Positions 7,701-18,700 of a DNA stretch of 64,000 nucleotides are shown here, one piece after another. The notes under the pieces were generated by a model, which was given only the letters and a program-made list of their open reading frames with translations, had not been told where the DNA came from and searched no databases. Position 1 is the first letter of the stretch. Every line of letters starts with the position of its first letter. This stretch comes from Paraburkholderia sp041321145 (GTDB taxonomy: Bacteria; Pseudomonadota; Gammaproteobacteria; Burkholderiales; Burkholderiaceae). A program made the position numbers and the translations under genes. The DNA lies in NCBI RefSeq assembly GCF_041321145.1, contig NZ_JBGGWA010000009.1, positions 1 to 64,000 of the forward strand, given 5' to 3'.

Positions 7701-9785
7701 CGCGTTGTAACCCAGTTGTACGCCGTCGCCACCGCTGCCCGCCACGATCGACACGCCGCGGTCTGTCGCACTGGTGCCCCGCGCACCACCCGGGAGCTGC
7801 CCCATCGACACCGTGAAGCGGTTCAGCGAGTCGTATTCGTACCAGTACTCCTGATAGCTGTGGCGACCGTCCAGCGCATCGTGATAGTCCGCGAACATCC
7901 GCCGGCGGTTGCCCACCGCGTCATACTCGTAGCTCACCGTGTAGAGCGGGTCAGTGATCGACGTCACCCGGTTCAGCGCGTCGTACGTGATCGATGCCGC
8001 CGACAGCACTGTGCCGCCCGCGATCAGTTGCAGGCCCTCGTAGGTCCGGTTGCCGTCGTTGTCATATTCGTACTGGGCTATGGTGCCCGCACCGTCGTCG
8101 CGGATAGTGCGCACAAGGCCGTGCGCATAGTATTCGTATTCGATGTGCTGGCCGGTGCTCCCCGTCTGCCTCGACAGCAGGCCGGCCCAGTTGTACTCGT
8201 AGGTGAATGTGTGGCCGCCGAGGTCACGGTGCCAGGTGACCCGGTCGAAAATGTCGACCTGGTCGGCTTCCGTCATGCCGTTTGCGTCGGTCGTGGTCTT
8301 TACCCAGCCACCGCCCACGGAGTTACCCAACGACGCGATCGAGCTCGACCAGGCATAGTCGTAGCGCACGGTACGCCCCTGTGCCGACACCGTTTGAACC
8401 ACCCGGCCGTCCATGTCGTAGTACGTGCGCTCACGCCCGCCCAGCGCATTCGTATGGGCGATACGGTTGCCTACGCTGTCGTACTCGTAGCGGTCCACGC
8501 TATGCTGGCCGTTGGCCAGCACCGGATGATCCACCTGGGTCAGCCGGTTCCCGGCGTCATACGTATAGGCGGTGCGACGCCCCAGCTCGTCCGTGCTAAC
8601 GCGCAGGTTGCTGAAGCTGTCGTACAGGAAGGCCTTGCTGTAATGCTGGGCATCCCATGACTTCGCTATTGCCGCCTGGCTCAGGCCATAGTTCCACTGC
8701 TGCGTCGACAGGTTGCCATTCGCGTCCTTCAACCCGACGAGATTACCCATACGGTCGTAGTAAAAGCGTGTCTCAGGAGCCGTTAGCGTTGCGTAGCCGT
8801 TCGCTAGCGTCACCGATACCGCAGGCTCGCGCTTCAGCACCAGATTGCCCAGGCTGTTGTATTGCAGAACCGTCGTGTTGCCATTCCCGTCTGTCTCGCT
8901 TGACACCTCTCCGAAGGCGTTATGCGTTTGGCGACGGTCGATTGTCATCACATTGACCGTCGAGACCGCCTGCTGCGCAATTTCGATGTTCGTTACGGGC
9001 TGGCTACGTGTACCTGTCAAGAAGTAGCCTTGGCGCTCCAGGAGTGCGTTGCCGTATGCATCGACTGCCACATAGTGGTACTCGTATTCGGTGTCGGTCG
9101 GCAGGGCGGTTGCGTCGAAAAAATAGCGTCCCGTAATGTCGCGGCGGAGTTCTGCGAACTCGAAAGGACGCGTCTGATCTGCGGCGCTATTCGGCACAGG
9201 GCGGTAAGATAGGCGCAACTCGGATGCCTGTACGGGTTGACCATGTGTGTCGCGGGGATCGAATTCGAGAATGCACGAATCGCTACTTCCGGGCAGGGTG
9301 GCGCTAGTCCTGCCGTCGGCCGTCGCGCTGCCTATTACGATATTGCCTTGCCCCATGAGTAGCGGCCTATCGTTCGCATCAAAAGCGGTATACGCAATCG
9401 CACTTGCAGACAGGCCACCAGGCCTCTGCAGGAGACCCGATTCCGACGGATCCCATGCAAACGAGCCGTTTGCCGATCGTTCGACCCGCTCGGATTTATT
9501 TTTGCCATCCTGCTCGTACGAGATGAGCAGGTATTGCGCATCAGCAGGCTGCGACTCGAATGTGATTAATGATTTTTTGGCTTTGGGCCAGTCGAATCCT
9601 GCCTGCGATGCCTGTGCGTACACCTGCCCGCTTCCAGTCCACCTGCCCAATGTTACTGAACCGTTTATCTCGGCGATGACAGCGCTGCCGACATAGATGT
9701 CACTGAACAGCACAAGCTGTAAATCATATGACCCAGTTGCATAATGAAGACCAAACGCAACGAGTGCGTTGGTAACCGGATCCCT
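4743..9785 (-). CDS. Giant Rhs protein, 3' portion: YD repeats, LysM, HNH-like toxin tip
   Basis: This is the same frame as the upstream portion, continuing after a TAG, and spans 1680 codons. The only candidate restart near the junction is a GTG at 9713 with no good ribosome site. Order of parts: a beta-rich non-YD linker; an array of YD repeats (EYDAVGNR-type units) to about 7000; a LysM domain at about 6725-6875 (WTVHAGDTLQSVAAALWGD to VLTVPNR); a proline run, then a hydrophobic Gly/Ala segment (VVVAVVASVVTVGALAP); an Ala-rich pre-toxin region; and a C-terminal domain with GIERHHLP and KADHLLTSSHG, suggesting an HNH/EndoVII-like nuclease. No PAAR domain or signal peptide is visible. Immunity is encoded by the next gene. 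If the TAG is a true stop, this toxin-bearing half would be silent unless read through or restarted. Confidence 0.82.
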   Translation of the reverse strand, partial: RDPVTNALVAFGLHYATGSYDLQLVLFSDIYVGSAVIAEINGSVTLGRWTGSGQVYAQASQAGFDWPKAKKSLITFESQPADAQYLLISYEQDGKNKSERVERSANGSFAWDPSESGLLQRPGGLSASAIAYTAFDANDRPLLMGQGNIVIGSATADGRTSATLPGSSDSCILEFDPRDTHGQPVQASELRLSYRPVPNSAADQTRPFEFAELRRDITGRYFFDATALPTDTEYEYHYVAVDAYGNALLERQGYFLTGTRSQPVTNIEIAQQAVSTVNVMTIDRRQTHNAFGEVSSETDGNGNTTVLQYNSLGNLVLKREPAVSVTLANGYATLTAPETRFYYDRMGNLVGLKDANGNLSTQQWNYGLSQAAIAKSWDAQHYSKAFLYDSFSNLRVSTDELGRRTAYTYDAGNRLTQVDHPVLANGQHSVDRYEYDSVGNRIAHTNALGGRERTYYDMDGRVVQTVSAQGRTVRYDYAWSSSIASLGNSVGGGWVKTTTDANGMTEADQVDIFDRVTWHRDLGGHTFTYEYNWAGLLSRQTGSTGQHIEYEYYAHGLVRTIRDDGAGTIAQYEYDNDGNRTYEGLQLIAGGTVLSAASITYDALNRVTSITDPLYTVSYEYDAVGNRRRMFADYHDALDGRHSYQEYWYEYDSLNRFTVSMGQLPGGARGTSATDRGVSIVAGSGGDGVQLGYNAAGERVLARYAVDGRTEAYAYDANGYLTDQRINGVLVRQRTNDLLGRTTNYVEWNAAGTQQTTSVLRVWDGDSVLTQEQNRLDRSLTTYKRMADGTLEQVTQRPGDVDGTWVTTSYEYAWWEGAQQKRVTTQASNPDAPGWQPATSTYSYDVNGHVKTVYDDGGGEQDKARAFTYRTDTQGRVLRRDGMLNAQVDANGVVVGGAASRLHHYYYVDGHRVGNVGDDGIEKVDYAQELAGQLDKGSDSRYKVYAPVATAEFDNNYMAVSAVYPGTSPGSWTVHAGDTLQSVAAALWGDSTLWYVLAQANGLKGEDALKAGQVLTVPNRITNVHNTSGTFRAYDAGEAIGNTQPTLPDPPPPPGPDGGCGMSSIISVVVAVVASVVTVGALAPVMGVIMAGAAAGGMAAAMGSQNPNGPQLKDVALGAMGGAVTGGFASSGMGGSLASSMGGLGETGSQIAAQAVLGAGRSAVTQGLGIAIGAQSGFDWKGVAASAIAASAGYGVSQSVLGKVPVVGGIASGMAAGAASTLARGGSLTNNLGAISADAVASTVGNMVLGQVAQASVGKSATTAGGNGSNSALYGVNGSYDELVRQTAQASYSANAGDQFAGMAGWDLALSQQAFVGGLQDEFGVRANDALAASRAQDQALKQQLGTQFAGQANMSLAAQPLAAQRAEHAAVAARQNAAGLDFGRGPNNWSDDALAIDLGHRGGSWSENDARLVGTDSGFVRGLSGDRRSVLEGPAPLSEKIGAGIGAGLTALGDFVAGPAIEIGNQYRDVFAAANGATGGWSSGLAQQVSAGNYGAAALTEVGAIAGTMPLAGAVVNRAVSLAPSFADAAYGMSERYLVGGRMYVVPPAGVGFGAGVADATSAFRGGAYGRLETGVGIERHHLPANSASPITTYSGPAIQMDKADHLLTSSHGSRGLAGAEYRSEIEQLVQQGQMRQAMATEIWDVRRVAVAGGGVPTKYNGAIREMLDYSYGKGWLDR

Positions 9786-9788
9786 CTA
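9786..9788 (-). other. In-frame TAG splitting the giant Rhs frame
   Basis: On the minus strand the reading is S-N-T-TAG-R-D-P-V-T-N-A-L. Coding-like sequence continues in the same frame on both sides without any shift: 3049 codons before and 1680 after. A single C-to-T change from CAG would explain it. The base after TAG is A. Confidence 0.9.
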
Positions 9789-12700
9789 TGTATTACTGAG
9801 CGACCACGGTCCGCTGCTGCCCGACGGGCGATATCGGACCAGCATGTCGCCGGCCAATCGGCCGTCGACACCGCGGGCTGCAAAGATATTCAGGTTCCCA
9901 TCGGAATCCCAAACGCAGGCGCCCATATCGTTCAGCGGCAGGACCGATGCGCCAGCCGGACGATTCGCTGGAACCTCGACTATCGATGTAGCCTCTCCCG
10001 TACCGTGAGACACCTGCATCCCATATTGCGAGTAGGCCAGTAACGCACCCGTACCGCTTGTTGCCATGAAGAGCACGTCATAGGCTCCGTCAGCAAGGTT
10101 GGTCAGATCTACGACACTGGCGTCGGGCGATCCCAGACGTTTCGCCAGACTGAACACGCCGGGAGACTTGGCCGGGCTTATATAGACAGCGGTTTTTACG
10201 CCGGCGGACCATGTGGTGTTCGTAAAACGGAGTGTGTCGTAGCCCTGCTTGAGACTCGTCGTCACCTGCCCAAATTGCGCTTTGCCTTGCTGCATGCCAC
10301 TCAGTACTTCGCTTCGCCGTACTGTGCCCACTGCTTGTGCGAGTTCAGTATCTTCATCGTTGACGTAGATCTGCACCCGATAATTCAGCGACTGATCGAC
10401 CGGACGCCCGGCGTACCAGATCTGGCTCGGGCCGTACGGCAGCACGTTCATCCCGGTTTTCTGATCTGAAAACTCAATGTGCTTCGGACCACTCGCCCCA
10501 CCCGTAAATGTGACGGGCCACGACCACGACGACGAAATCGGATTCTTGGAGCTCGTCGGTTCGCTATCGCTCCCATTCTCGAACTGACTATACAAAGTAA
10601 ATACGACTCTGACCGAATAACTGCTGCCGTATATCGTGGACAGGTCAGGTAAATCGACATCGAGTCCGTCCAGCGTGATCTGGTTGGCTAGTCCAAAGCG
10701 TAACTGCGTCGCCACCTGAGTGTCGTGAGTACTCCGCGCATCGATACTTGCCGTCGCGCTGCCGGGCGAATTCGCTGCTTCGATCCACCCACTGATTGTC
10801 AATTGCGTCGTGGCAAACTTTCCGCCATCGATCCGAATATCGACAGGCGTAAAGTTGATACGCGGAGCCCCTCCCACCACCTTTGGCTGCAGAATCTCCC
10901 CAACCTGATTCCGAGCGTCATAACGCGTAAACGTCTGGCTCAGATTTGAGTCATTGAGAATGTCCCTGATCTCATAGCTACGCAGGTCCGCAGTCATCGA
11001 CTCTATCTTTAGCGTCGCATTACCGTTGCGGTCGTACATGAACACGTGTGAAACGCCATCACCAAAATTGGTGCGGATGACCTTGCCTGCGTTGTTGTAC
11101 TCCGCATACTCCTGCCATGCGCCGTTCGCGTTCCCGCCACCCGTCCTGCGCCCGGTAACCTCACCAAACATGTTGTATTGCATCTCATGTCGTTCACCAG
11201 TGGTGGAAATCGCACCGCTCACAGGATCGCTCGTCTGCATGACGCGTGACACTTCGTGGCCAGCCGCATCGTATGCAATCCATGTGGTCTCATACTGGCT
11301 TCGGCGATCAGCATCCGCGCGCAGATACTTCACCATCGTGGTATTGCCAGCAGCGTCATAGCCGAATTGCGTCACCACGCCCAGAGCATTGGTCTTCGAC
11401 ATCAGCCGCCCACCGGCACCATACGTGTACGTGGTCACACGATTCACGTCTCCCTGCGCCGTCTCCTTGACGACGTGGTTCAGGCCGTCGTATTCGTATA
11501 CGGTGCTGGAACGAACCGACCGGTTCAGGTAATCAGTGAAGGAGGGTAGAGTCGCTCCCGTCTGCCTGCCCAGCTTGTCATAGGTGAAATCGTACTGGCT
11601 GCCGTTGGCATCGACCCTACGCAACAGATGCCCTTCGCCGTCGTAGGTGTAAGTGGTCTTCGCCTCGCCCGTGCGTTCTGTCAGGTTGCCGTTTGCGTCG
11701 ACAGTCGCATAAGCAACGTCTTGACGCGCCTCACTGGTCATCCGGCCATTGCGATCCCACGTGAAATCGGTGCGTCGGTCGTCAGCGCCGAAGGGCCACG
11801 GCGCCAGCAGACTGTTCGGATCACTTCTTGCGGTGAATGGTTCGCGGCATGCTATTGCATACCGGTACTCCATCTCGACATTGCCCTGCGCGTCCCGATA
11901 CCAGGTGGTTCCATACCCCATCGGATCGATTTCGAGCACCTTGCCCTGGCTGCTCCAGAAGGTAGTGGTGCGGTTCCCGTTGGGGTCAATCGAAACGACC
12001 ACGTTTCCGTTGCCGTCATATTCCCATGTGCTGACAAGATCCCCTGTCGTGATGTCGTACACGTTGCTGCTCGGGTTCAAAGCCCCGGCGGCCACGTCAA
12101 CGATACGGGATTCGATCCGCCGGTTGTTTGCGTCATACGCGTAGCGGGTCAAGCGCAGGTTCGCTGCCGCCGGTAGCGCAGGTGGTGTTGATCCCGCGGT
12201 TGCGCTTACCGGAGTCGCATGGCGACGCTCTTCAAGAACGTTGCCCGCGGCATCGTAGCTCCACGTGGTGTAGGCTCCGTCGGGCCCGACTTGAGCAGTC
12301 CTCCGGTTTGCTTCGTCGTAGTAGTACGACGTGGCCAGGCCATTCGCGTCGATTATCCTGGTCAGGTTGCCGCGCGCGTCGTACGCTCGAGTTTCGGTCA
12401 GGTTAACGTACTTTGTCGTGCCATCAGCCGACGTCGTATTGAGCAATGCGCCGACCATCCGGACCTGGCGGTCCAGCGCGTCGTACTCATACGAGGTCAA
12501 ACGCTGTTCGGGTAATCCAGCCGCTTCAATCGTCGTGATGCGGTTGCGCCGGGAATCGTATTCAAACCGGTTGACGACGGCGCGGCCGCCGGACGTGACA
12601 GGCAATGTCTCCGTTACCATCAGCCCGCGGCGGTCGTACTGGTATGAAAACTGCCCGCCTACCTTGTTGATATAGCTGATCCGGTTACCGAATGCGTCGT

Positions 12701-15700
12701 ACGCGTATTGCTCGGCGAACTTCATGGCGTCCGTGGACTTTGTCAGGCGTCCGAGCCGGTCATACTCCATCTTCGTAACCAGACTCGAATCCTGCGTCAC
12801 CGAAACGACCCCGCCGAACGCGTCGTACTGGGTCTGAACGACGCTACGCTGCGGCGCGGTCACCCGGATGACCCGATTCAGCGCGTCGTAGCCGAGCTGG
12901 GTCGTGTAGCCGTTTTTGTCGGTGGTCTGCGTGACGTTGCCAAACAGGTCATAGGCGTTGGTTGTCGTGTAACCGAGCGGGTCGGTTGTCGTCAGCAGTT
13001 CGCCCCTGGTACTGTAGGTATAAGTCGTCGTGTAAGCAGCCAGCAGGTTCGCTTTTTGCAGCGTACCAAGAGCCGCAGCCTTCAACCCGTTGCCGTCGGC
13101 ATCCACAAAGCCGCGCGCCTTGCGGGCCGCTAGTGCCCAGTCCGTGTCCTGCTCAATCAGTTCCACGCCGCGCGCATCGATCTCCTGAATCAGGCGGCCC
13201 ATACCGTCGTAGGCGTAGCGCGTCGTCGCAGCGCTGGTAGCCCCACGGGCGAGCGTCTGCTCAATGATTCGGCCGGCAGCGTCAAACATGGTACTCGTCA
13301 CACCCTGCTGCTCGGTGCCGCATGCAGCGGTGGTTACCACTGCGCGGCCAAGCGCATCCAGTTTGTATCGTGTGACGGCACCCATCGGGTCGGTCGTGGT
13401 GATCAGGCGGCCTGCGACGTCGTAGCCGTAACTCGTCGCCGGGTTGGACGGCAACGAGGAAGGCAGCAGGGCCGCCATCTGCTTGTCCGTGGCACCTCTC
13501 AAGGCCTCGTATGCATTCACGTACCGGATGGTTTTCAGCAAACGGCCGGCAGCATCGTAGCGATTTTCGGTAACGTAGCCTTCCGCGTCCATCGCATAGA
13601 CTATCCGGTTAGCCGTGTCGTAGGTCCATGACGTCGTATGGTTCTGCCCCGTGTTCTGCGCACCTTGCGAAGTGACCCAGCCTTGCAACGTTGCATCGTC
13701 CGGGTTCTCCGCCGCACTATAGGGCGACTGATACTGCGTCCGTTCGAGCAGGTTACCGCTCGCGTCGTAACGGTTGCGTGTAACGAAACCCAAGGCGTCT
13801 ATTACGGCGGTCAAACGATTCGCCGCGTCGTAAACCATTTGCGTTGTCCGGTCAGCCGAGTGCGCCGACGCGTCTTGCAGCGCCAATGCACTTTGAACTG
13901 CGTCCACCGTTGATGTACCGTTCCAGCTAATCCAGTTCGCATAAGCAATCGAGCGGACCACGTTGCCATTCGCGTCGTAGATCTGCTCGGTCACCTGGTA
14001 CGCTGCGTCGACAACGTAGCGCACCCTGCCATCACGGTCGTGCACATATCGTGTCGCGTGGTCGTCGAGACGCGATGCTACGACGCGGCGGCGCAGGAAG
14101 TCGTCGGAAAGATCTCCGTCAGGAATATCCCGGTTGTATCGGCTATATACAGTGCGCGATAGAAGGTAGCCTGCCGCGTCATAAACATTGCCGATCACCG
14201 CCCCCGTCGGGCCAACCGACCACGTCTGCCGACCTTCCTTGTCATACGCGTAGCGCGTCACACCGCCGGCAGCATCTGTCACCGAGGCGACGTTACCATC
14301 GCCATCGTATGTGTAGGTGGTTGTCAGCCTGAGTCCGGCAGGCTCGACCGTCACTGACACCAGGCGCCCAGCCTTGTCGTACGTATTCTGCGTCACCTTT
14401 GCCGCATCGGTGCCGGCACCCTCGGTAGTGGTCAACACATTGCCCATACCATCGTAGATGAACGTCGTGCGCAGATTCAGGCCGCTCCTGTCCGTGATAA
14501 CCGACACGTGACGTCCGTTGAGGTCGTACTGTGTTTCAGTCACGACACCCGACGGATCAGTGACCTTGACCGTCTGCCCCTTCGCGTCGTACTCGTAGCG
14601 AGTCACCAGCTTCAGACCGGATGGATCGACCGTCCGGGTCAGCGTGCGGCCAGCAGCATCGTAGGCATACGCGGTATGAATACCGCGCGCATCAGTCGTG
14701 TCGATCAGGCGATCTGCATGATCGTAGCTGTGCGTGATGCTCGCGCCCGTTGCGTCCGTGGCCGTCAGTAAATTACCGTCAAGATCGTACGCGTAACGGG
14801 TGAGGTTGCCTCGCCCATCCAGCAACGTGACCAGTTGCCCAAACTCGTTATAGGACGAGGTGGTTTTGATGCCTTCTGCCGTCGTGACGGCAATTTCGCG
14901 GCTGAACGCGGAGTACGCGTAGCTAGTCCTGTTGCCGTTTGCATCGGTACGCGATAGCACGTTCCCGAAGGCGTCGTATGTCATGTTCGAGCGTGCACCG
15001 GTTCCATCCGTCAGCACTACCAGATGTCCGTTCCGGTCGTAGTCCTGCCTCCGCAATACGCCGTTTGCGTCAACGGATTCGGTCGCGCGACCGAATGCAT
15101 CATAGACGGCGCGCGTAACCAGATTCAGGCCGACTGCGTCGCTCGCCTTGCGAACGGCCTGCCCGAGCCGATCGTAGTCAGTGACATCCTGCACGCGGAC
15201 GCCCGCCGATATATCCCGCGCGATTGCGATCTGCTCGCCAAACGTGTTGTAGGCGTAATCGGTCTTGTAGCCCGAAGCATCAGTGCGTTGCGTCAGCGCG
15301 CCAGCCGCGCTGTAGCTGAACGACGTGCGGGTAGCCAGACCATCGTTATCCAGGGCCGAGAAAGTATTCTTCAACGCATCGGTCAGCAAACCACCCGCGA
15401 GCGTACCGAGCGTTGAGCTCGCAATACGGCTGCCGTAGACGACCGTTTGAGTGATCTCGCCGCACATATCGTAACGGGATTCGACAACCTCGCCGAGCGG
15501 ATTGACGACATGAGTAAGCCGTCCAGCGCCGTCGTAGCAATACAGCGTGCGGTTGCCATTTGCATCGCTCATCGAGATTCGACGGCCCGCCGCATCGTAC
15601 GCATATGCCACGCCCCACGATTTCCATACCGCATCTATCTGGGTCTGGGTAGGGCCTTTCCCGAGCGCGGACAACGCCGCACTTCCTTCACCCATGAGCT

Positions 15701-18700
15701 GGCCGATGAGCCGCCCTTGCGCGTCGTAGCGATATGACACCACCCGGTCGCCAGTCGTTTCGGTCGCGACATGCCCTTGACTGTCGTAAGTAAACCGCGT
15801 GGTCGCACTACCACTGCCTGAGTATGCGGTGCGCTCGAGCAGTCGACCCATTGCATCGTAGACATAGCTCGTCTGTTCGAGCTGGCCAGGCAGCGTGGCC
15901 CAGCAATTCGCGGTCGTCGCTGCGTCGAGCCTATAGCTCACGCCGATCTGTGCCGGGTTGCCGGCGACCGGTGCGGTGCGTGCGGAATCGCTTGCTGCGG
16001 CGAATGGGCGCGTGCCAAAACTTGCGTCCCTGACTGCGACCTGGGAGCCGGCAGGGCTGCGGAATTCCACCATGTGATTGGCCAGCGGTACGACGTTCGA
16101 TACGTTCAACGTGTAGGTCGCGTAGTTTGCCGAACCTGCGACGATCGAACCGGCCCTGACACCGTCAATCCAGACTTCCAGCGTTGTGTTGGCGGACGAC
16201 GCCTTCGCCTGAAACGTGAGCGGCACCTGCTGTGGTGCGCCCAGCCACGCGGGATTGATCTGCTGCCCGCGGATGCGTTGCGAAACATTGCCATATGCGT
16301 CGTACTGATAGGTCGTCAGATACCCTTCGCCATCGATCTCCGAACGCAACAAACCACGCGAGTCATAGAGAAAATACTGATGAATGTCCTTAGAATCACC
16401 AGCAGGAACCAGATCCGTCAGGATACCTGTCGCTCGTGCCGAAGCCGGCGTTGCCGTGGCATAGCCAACCGTTTCGACTTTCTGACCCGCAGCGTTATAA
16501 CGGTACGTGGTCAGATAACCTTCCGCATCCAGTTGGCCGCGTAGCAAACCGTCGTGGTCGTAGAAATAACGGGTGGTCCGGTCGTTTGCCGAATACGCAG
16601 GCCCGTTACCTTCCGCTGGATTTGCTCGGGTGATGTCCACCGCGCTGGCGCATTCCGTCCTCGTCACCAGACGACCCGCCCCGTCGTGCTGATAACGCAC
16701 GAAAGAGCCATCCGCATTCACCACGCCGGTCACGTTGCCTGCATTGTCATAGGCGCGCCAGTCTTTCCTGTCGGCTTTGCTGATCGTCGGGCGAAGATTA
16801 CCATTTGCAAGTGTCAATGCAACGGACTTTCCGGCAACATTCACCATTTCTACTGGCCGTCCGCTGCCATCCATCAACGCGGCGAGCGCGGCCGCGGCGA
16901 CCGGTGTCGCATACTGGATCGTATTGGTAAGCAGTCCGTTCGACGTGTAGACGTACTCGGTCAACGCTCCGGCGGGATCGATCCGCGCCACTGCACGCCC
17001 CGCCTCGTCGTACAGGTAATGAGTGATTTGGCCGGTTGCGTCCGTGGACATCCGCAGACGGCCATCGGCATCATACTGGTTGCGGATCTGCGAAAGAACC
17101 TTGCCGCCACTCGATTCCGCCACCGAAATCAGTTCACCCGCGGCATCGTATGTCGAAGTCCGCGTCAGTCCGTTGCCGAAAGTGGCGATTACCTGATGAC
17201 CGGCGTCGTCGTACTGATACAGCGTGATCGTGCCGTCAAGCTTCGTTGCGCAGAGCACACGGCCAAGGCCGTCATAGGTGAATTGCTCGACCTGTGGGTG
17301 ACCTGCATCGCCAGCGATACGTTGCAGCAATCGGCCAGATGGGTCGTACACATAGCGGACCTGGACGATCTCGCCGGCGCCGGCATTGGCATCGCCCGTA
17401 CCATCCGCCAGCAGTCGACCATACTGCGTAACGCTCGCCACGTTCCCACGAAAGTCGTAGGACGTATCGACGCGTGTGCCCTGGCCGCCGCTGACAAACG
17501 CGGCGACCCAACCGGAAAGGTCGGTCTCGTTGACGTTGGCGCCGGTGTAAAGGCCGCTGGCATATGTCAGCACCGACACCCTTTGACCCAACGCGTTGTA
17601 GCGGTATTCCGTCACGCGACCTTCGGCACTTACCGTGAAGCGAACATGGTTGCGAGCGTCATACGCATAACGCGTGCTGGCGCTGTCGCTTTGTCCGATG
17701 GCCGCCGTCTCCGTCAATAGCTGATTGTCAGCGCCAAAGGTTCGCTCGATCGTGTTTCCGTTGCCGTCCTTCTGCCAGACGAGGTTGCCCTGGCTATCGT
17801 AGCGGTACTGCGTGACGATACCGGCATCATCGATCTGGGCAAGATTGCCACCTGTATCGTAGATGAATGTCTGCGCGCGGCTCGTGCCGCCGGTCGCCGG
17901 CGTCACGATGGAAGTCAAACGGTTGCTGCTGTCGTAGCGCAGCACCGTCACCTGCCCGAGCGGGTCCGTGATGGTCGTGGTATTCGTCGTCGGCTGGTAA
18001 GCGAGAGTCGTCCGGCGCGCCGCGCCTGCACCACTCGTCTGCACGATGGATGCGACACGATAGTCGCTGCCGACCAGCTGATAGGTAAACGCCACCGATG
18101 AACCATCGGACTGCGCGATCGATGCAATCCGGCTGCTCGTCCCGTCATAGGTATAGGTGGTCCTGAACAGCTTGCCGTCGGCCACGCTATTGTCATCCGG
18201 CGTAAGATCGATCACGACTTCGCCAAGCCGCCCCTGGCTGTTGTAGCCGTATCGCACCGTCGTCGCGGTAGTCTGCTGGCCGCTGGCGTTCTGATAGACC
18301 GTGCGCAATGCGCTCAACTGCCGCGCGCCGTTATAGTCCAGCCACGTTATATCGCCGTTGGCCGTGCGCACCTGGGAAAGCAGGTTGTCAGCGTTGTAGG
18401 TGTAGCTGATTGCGTTTCCATCGCTGTCGCGAGTCGTCGTAAGCCGGCCACCGTGGTTTGCGTCATATGCTTCGAAGATCCGATGGCTCCCGTCGCTCCA
18501 GTTCCACGTGCTGGAGGTCGCATCGAACGACAGCACGCTACGCGCTCCGACACCGCTCGTCGCCACATAGACTTTGCGCGATGCGTCGTACAGGTACGTC
18601 ATTGCCGTCCCGTCCCAGTCCGTGCGCGTGACAGTGCTACCGACGCTGTTCAACGTACCGGTCAGCCCATCCACCGTGCGCAGTCCGCCCGGCCGCCAGT

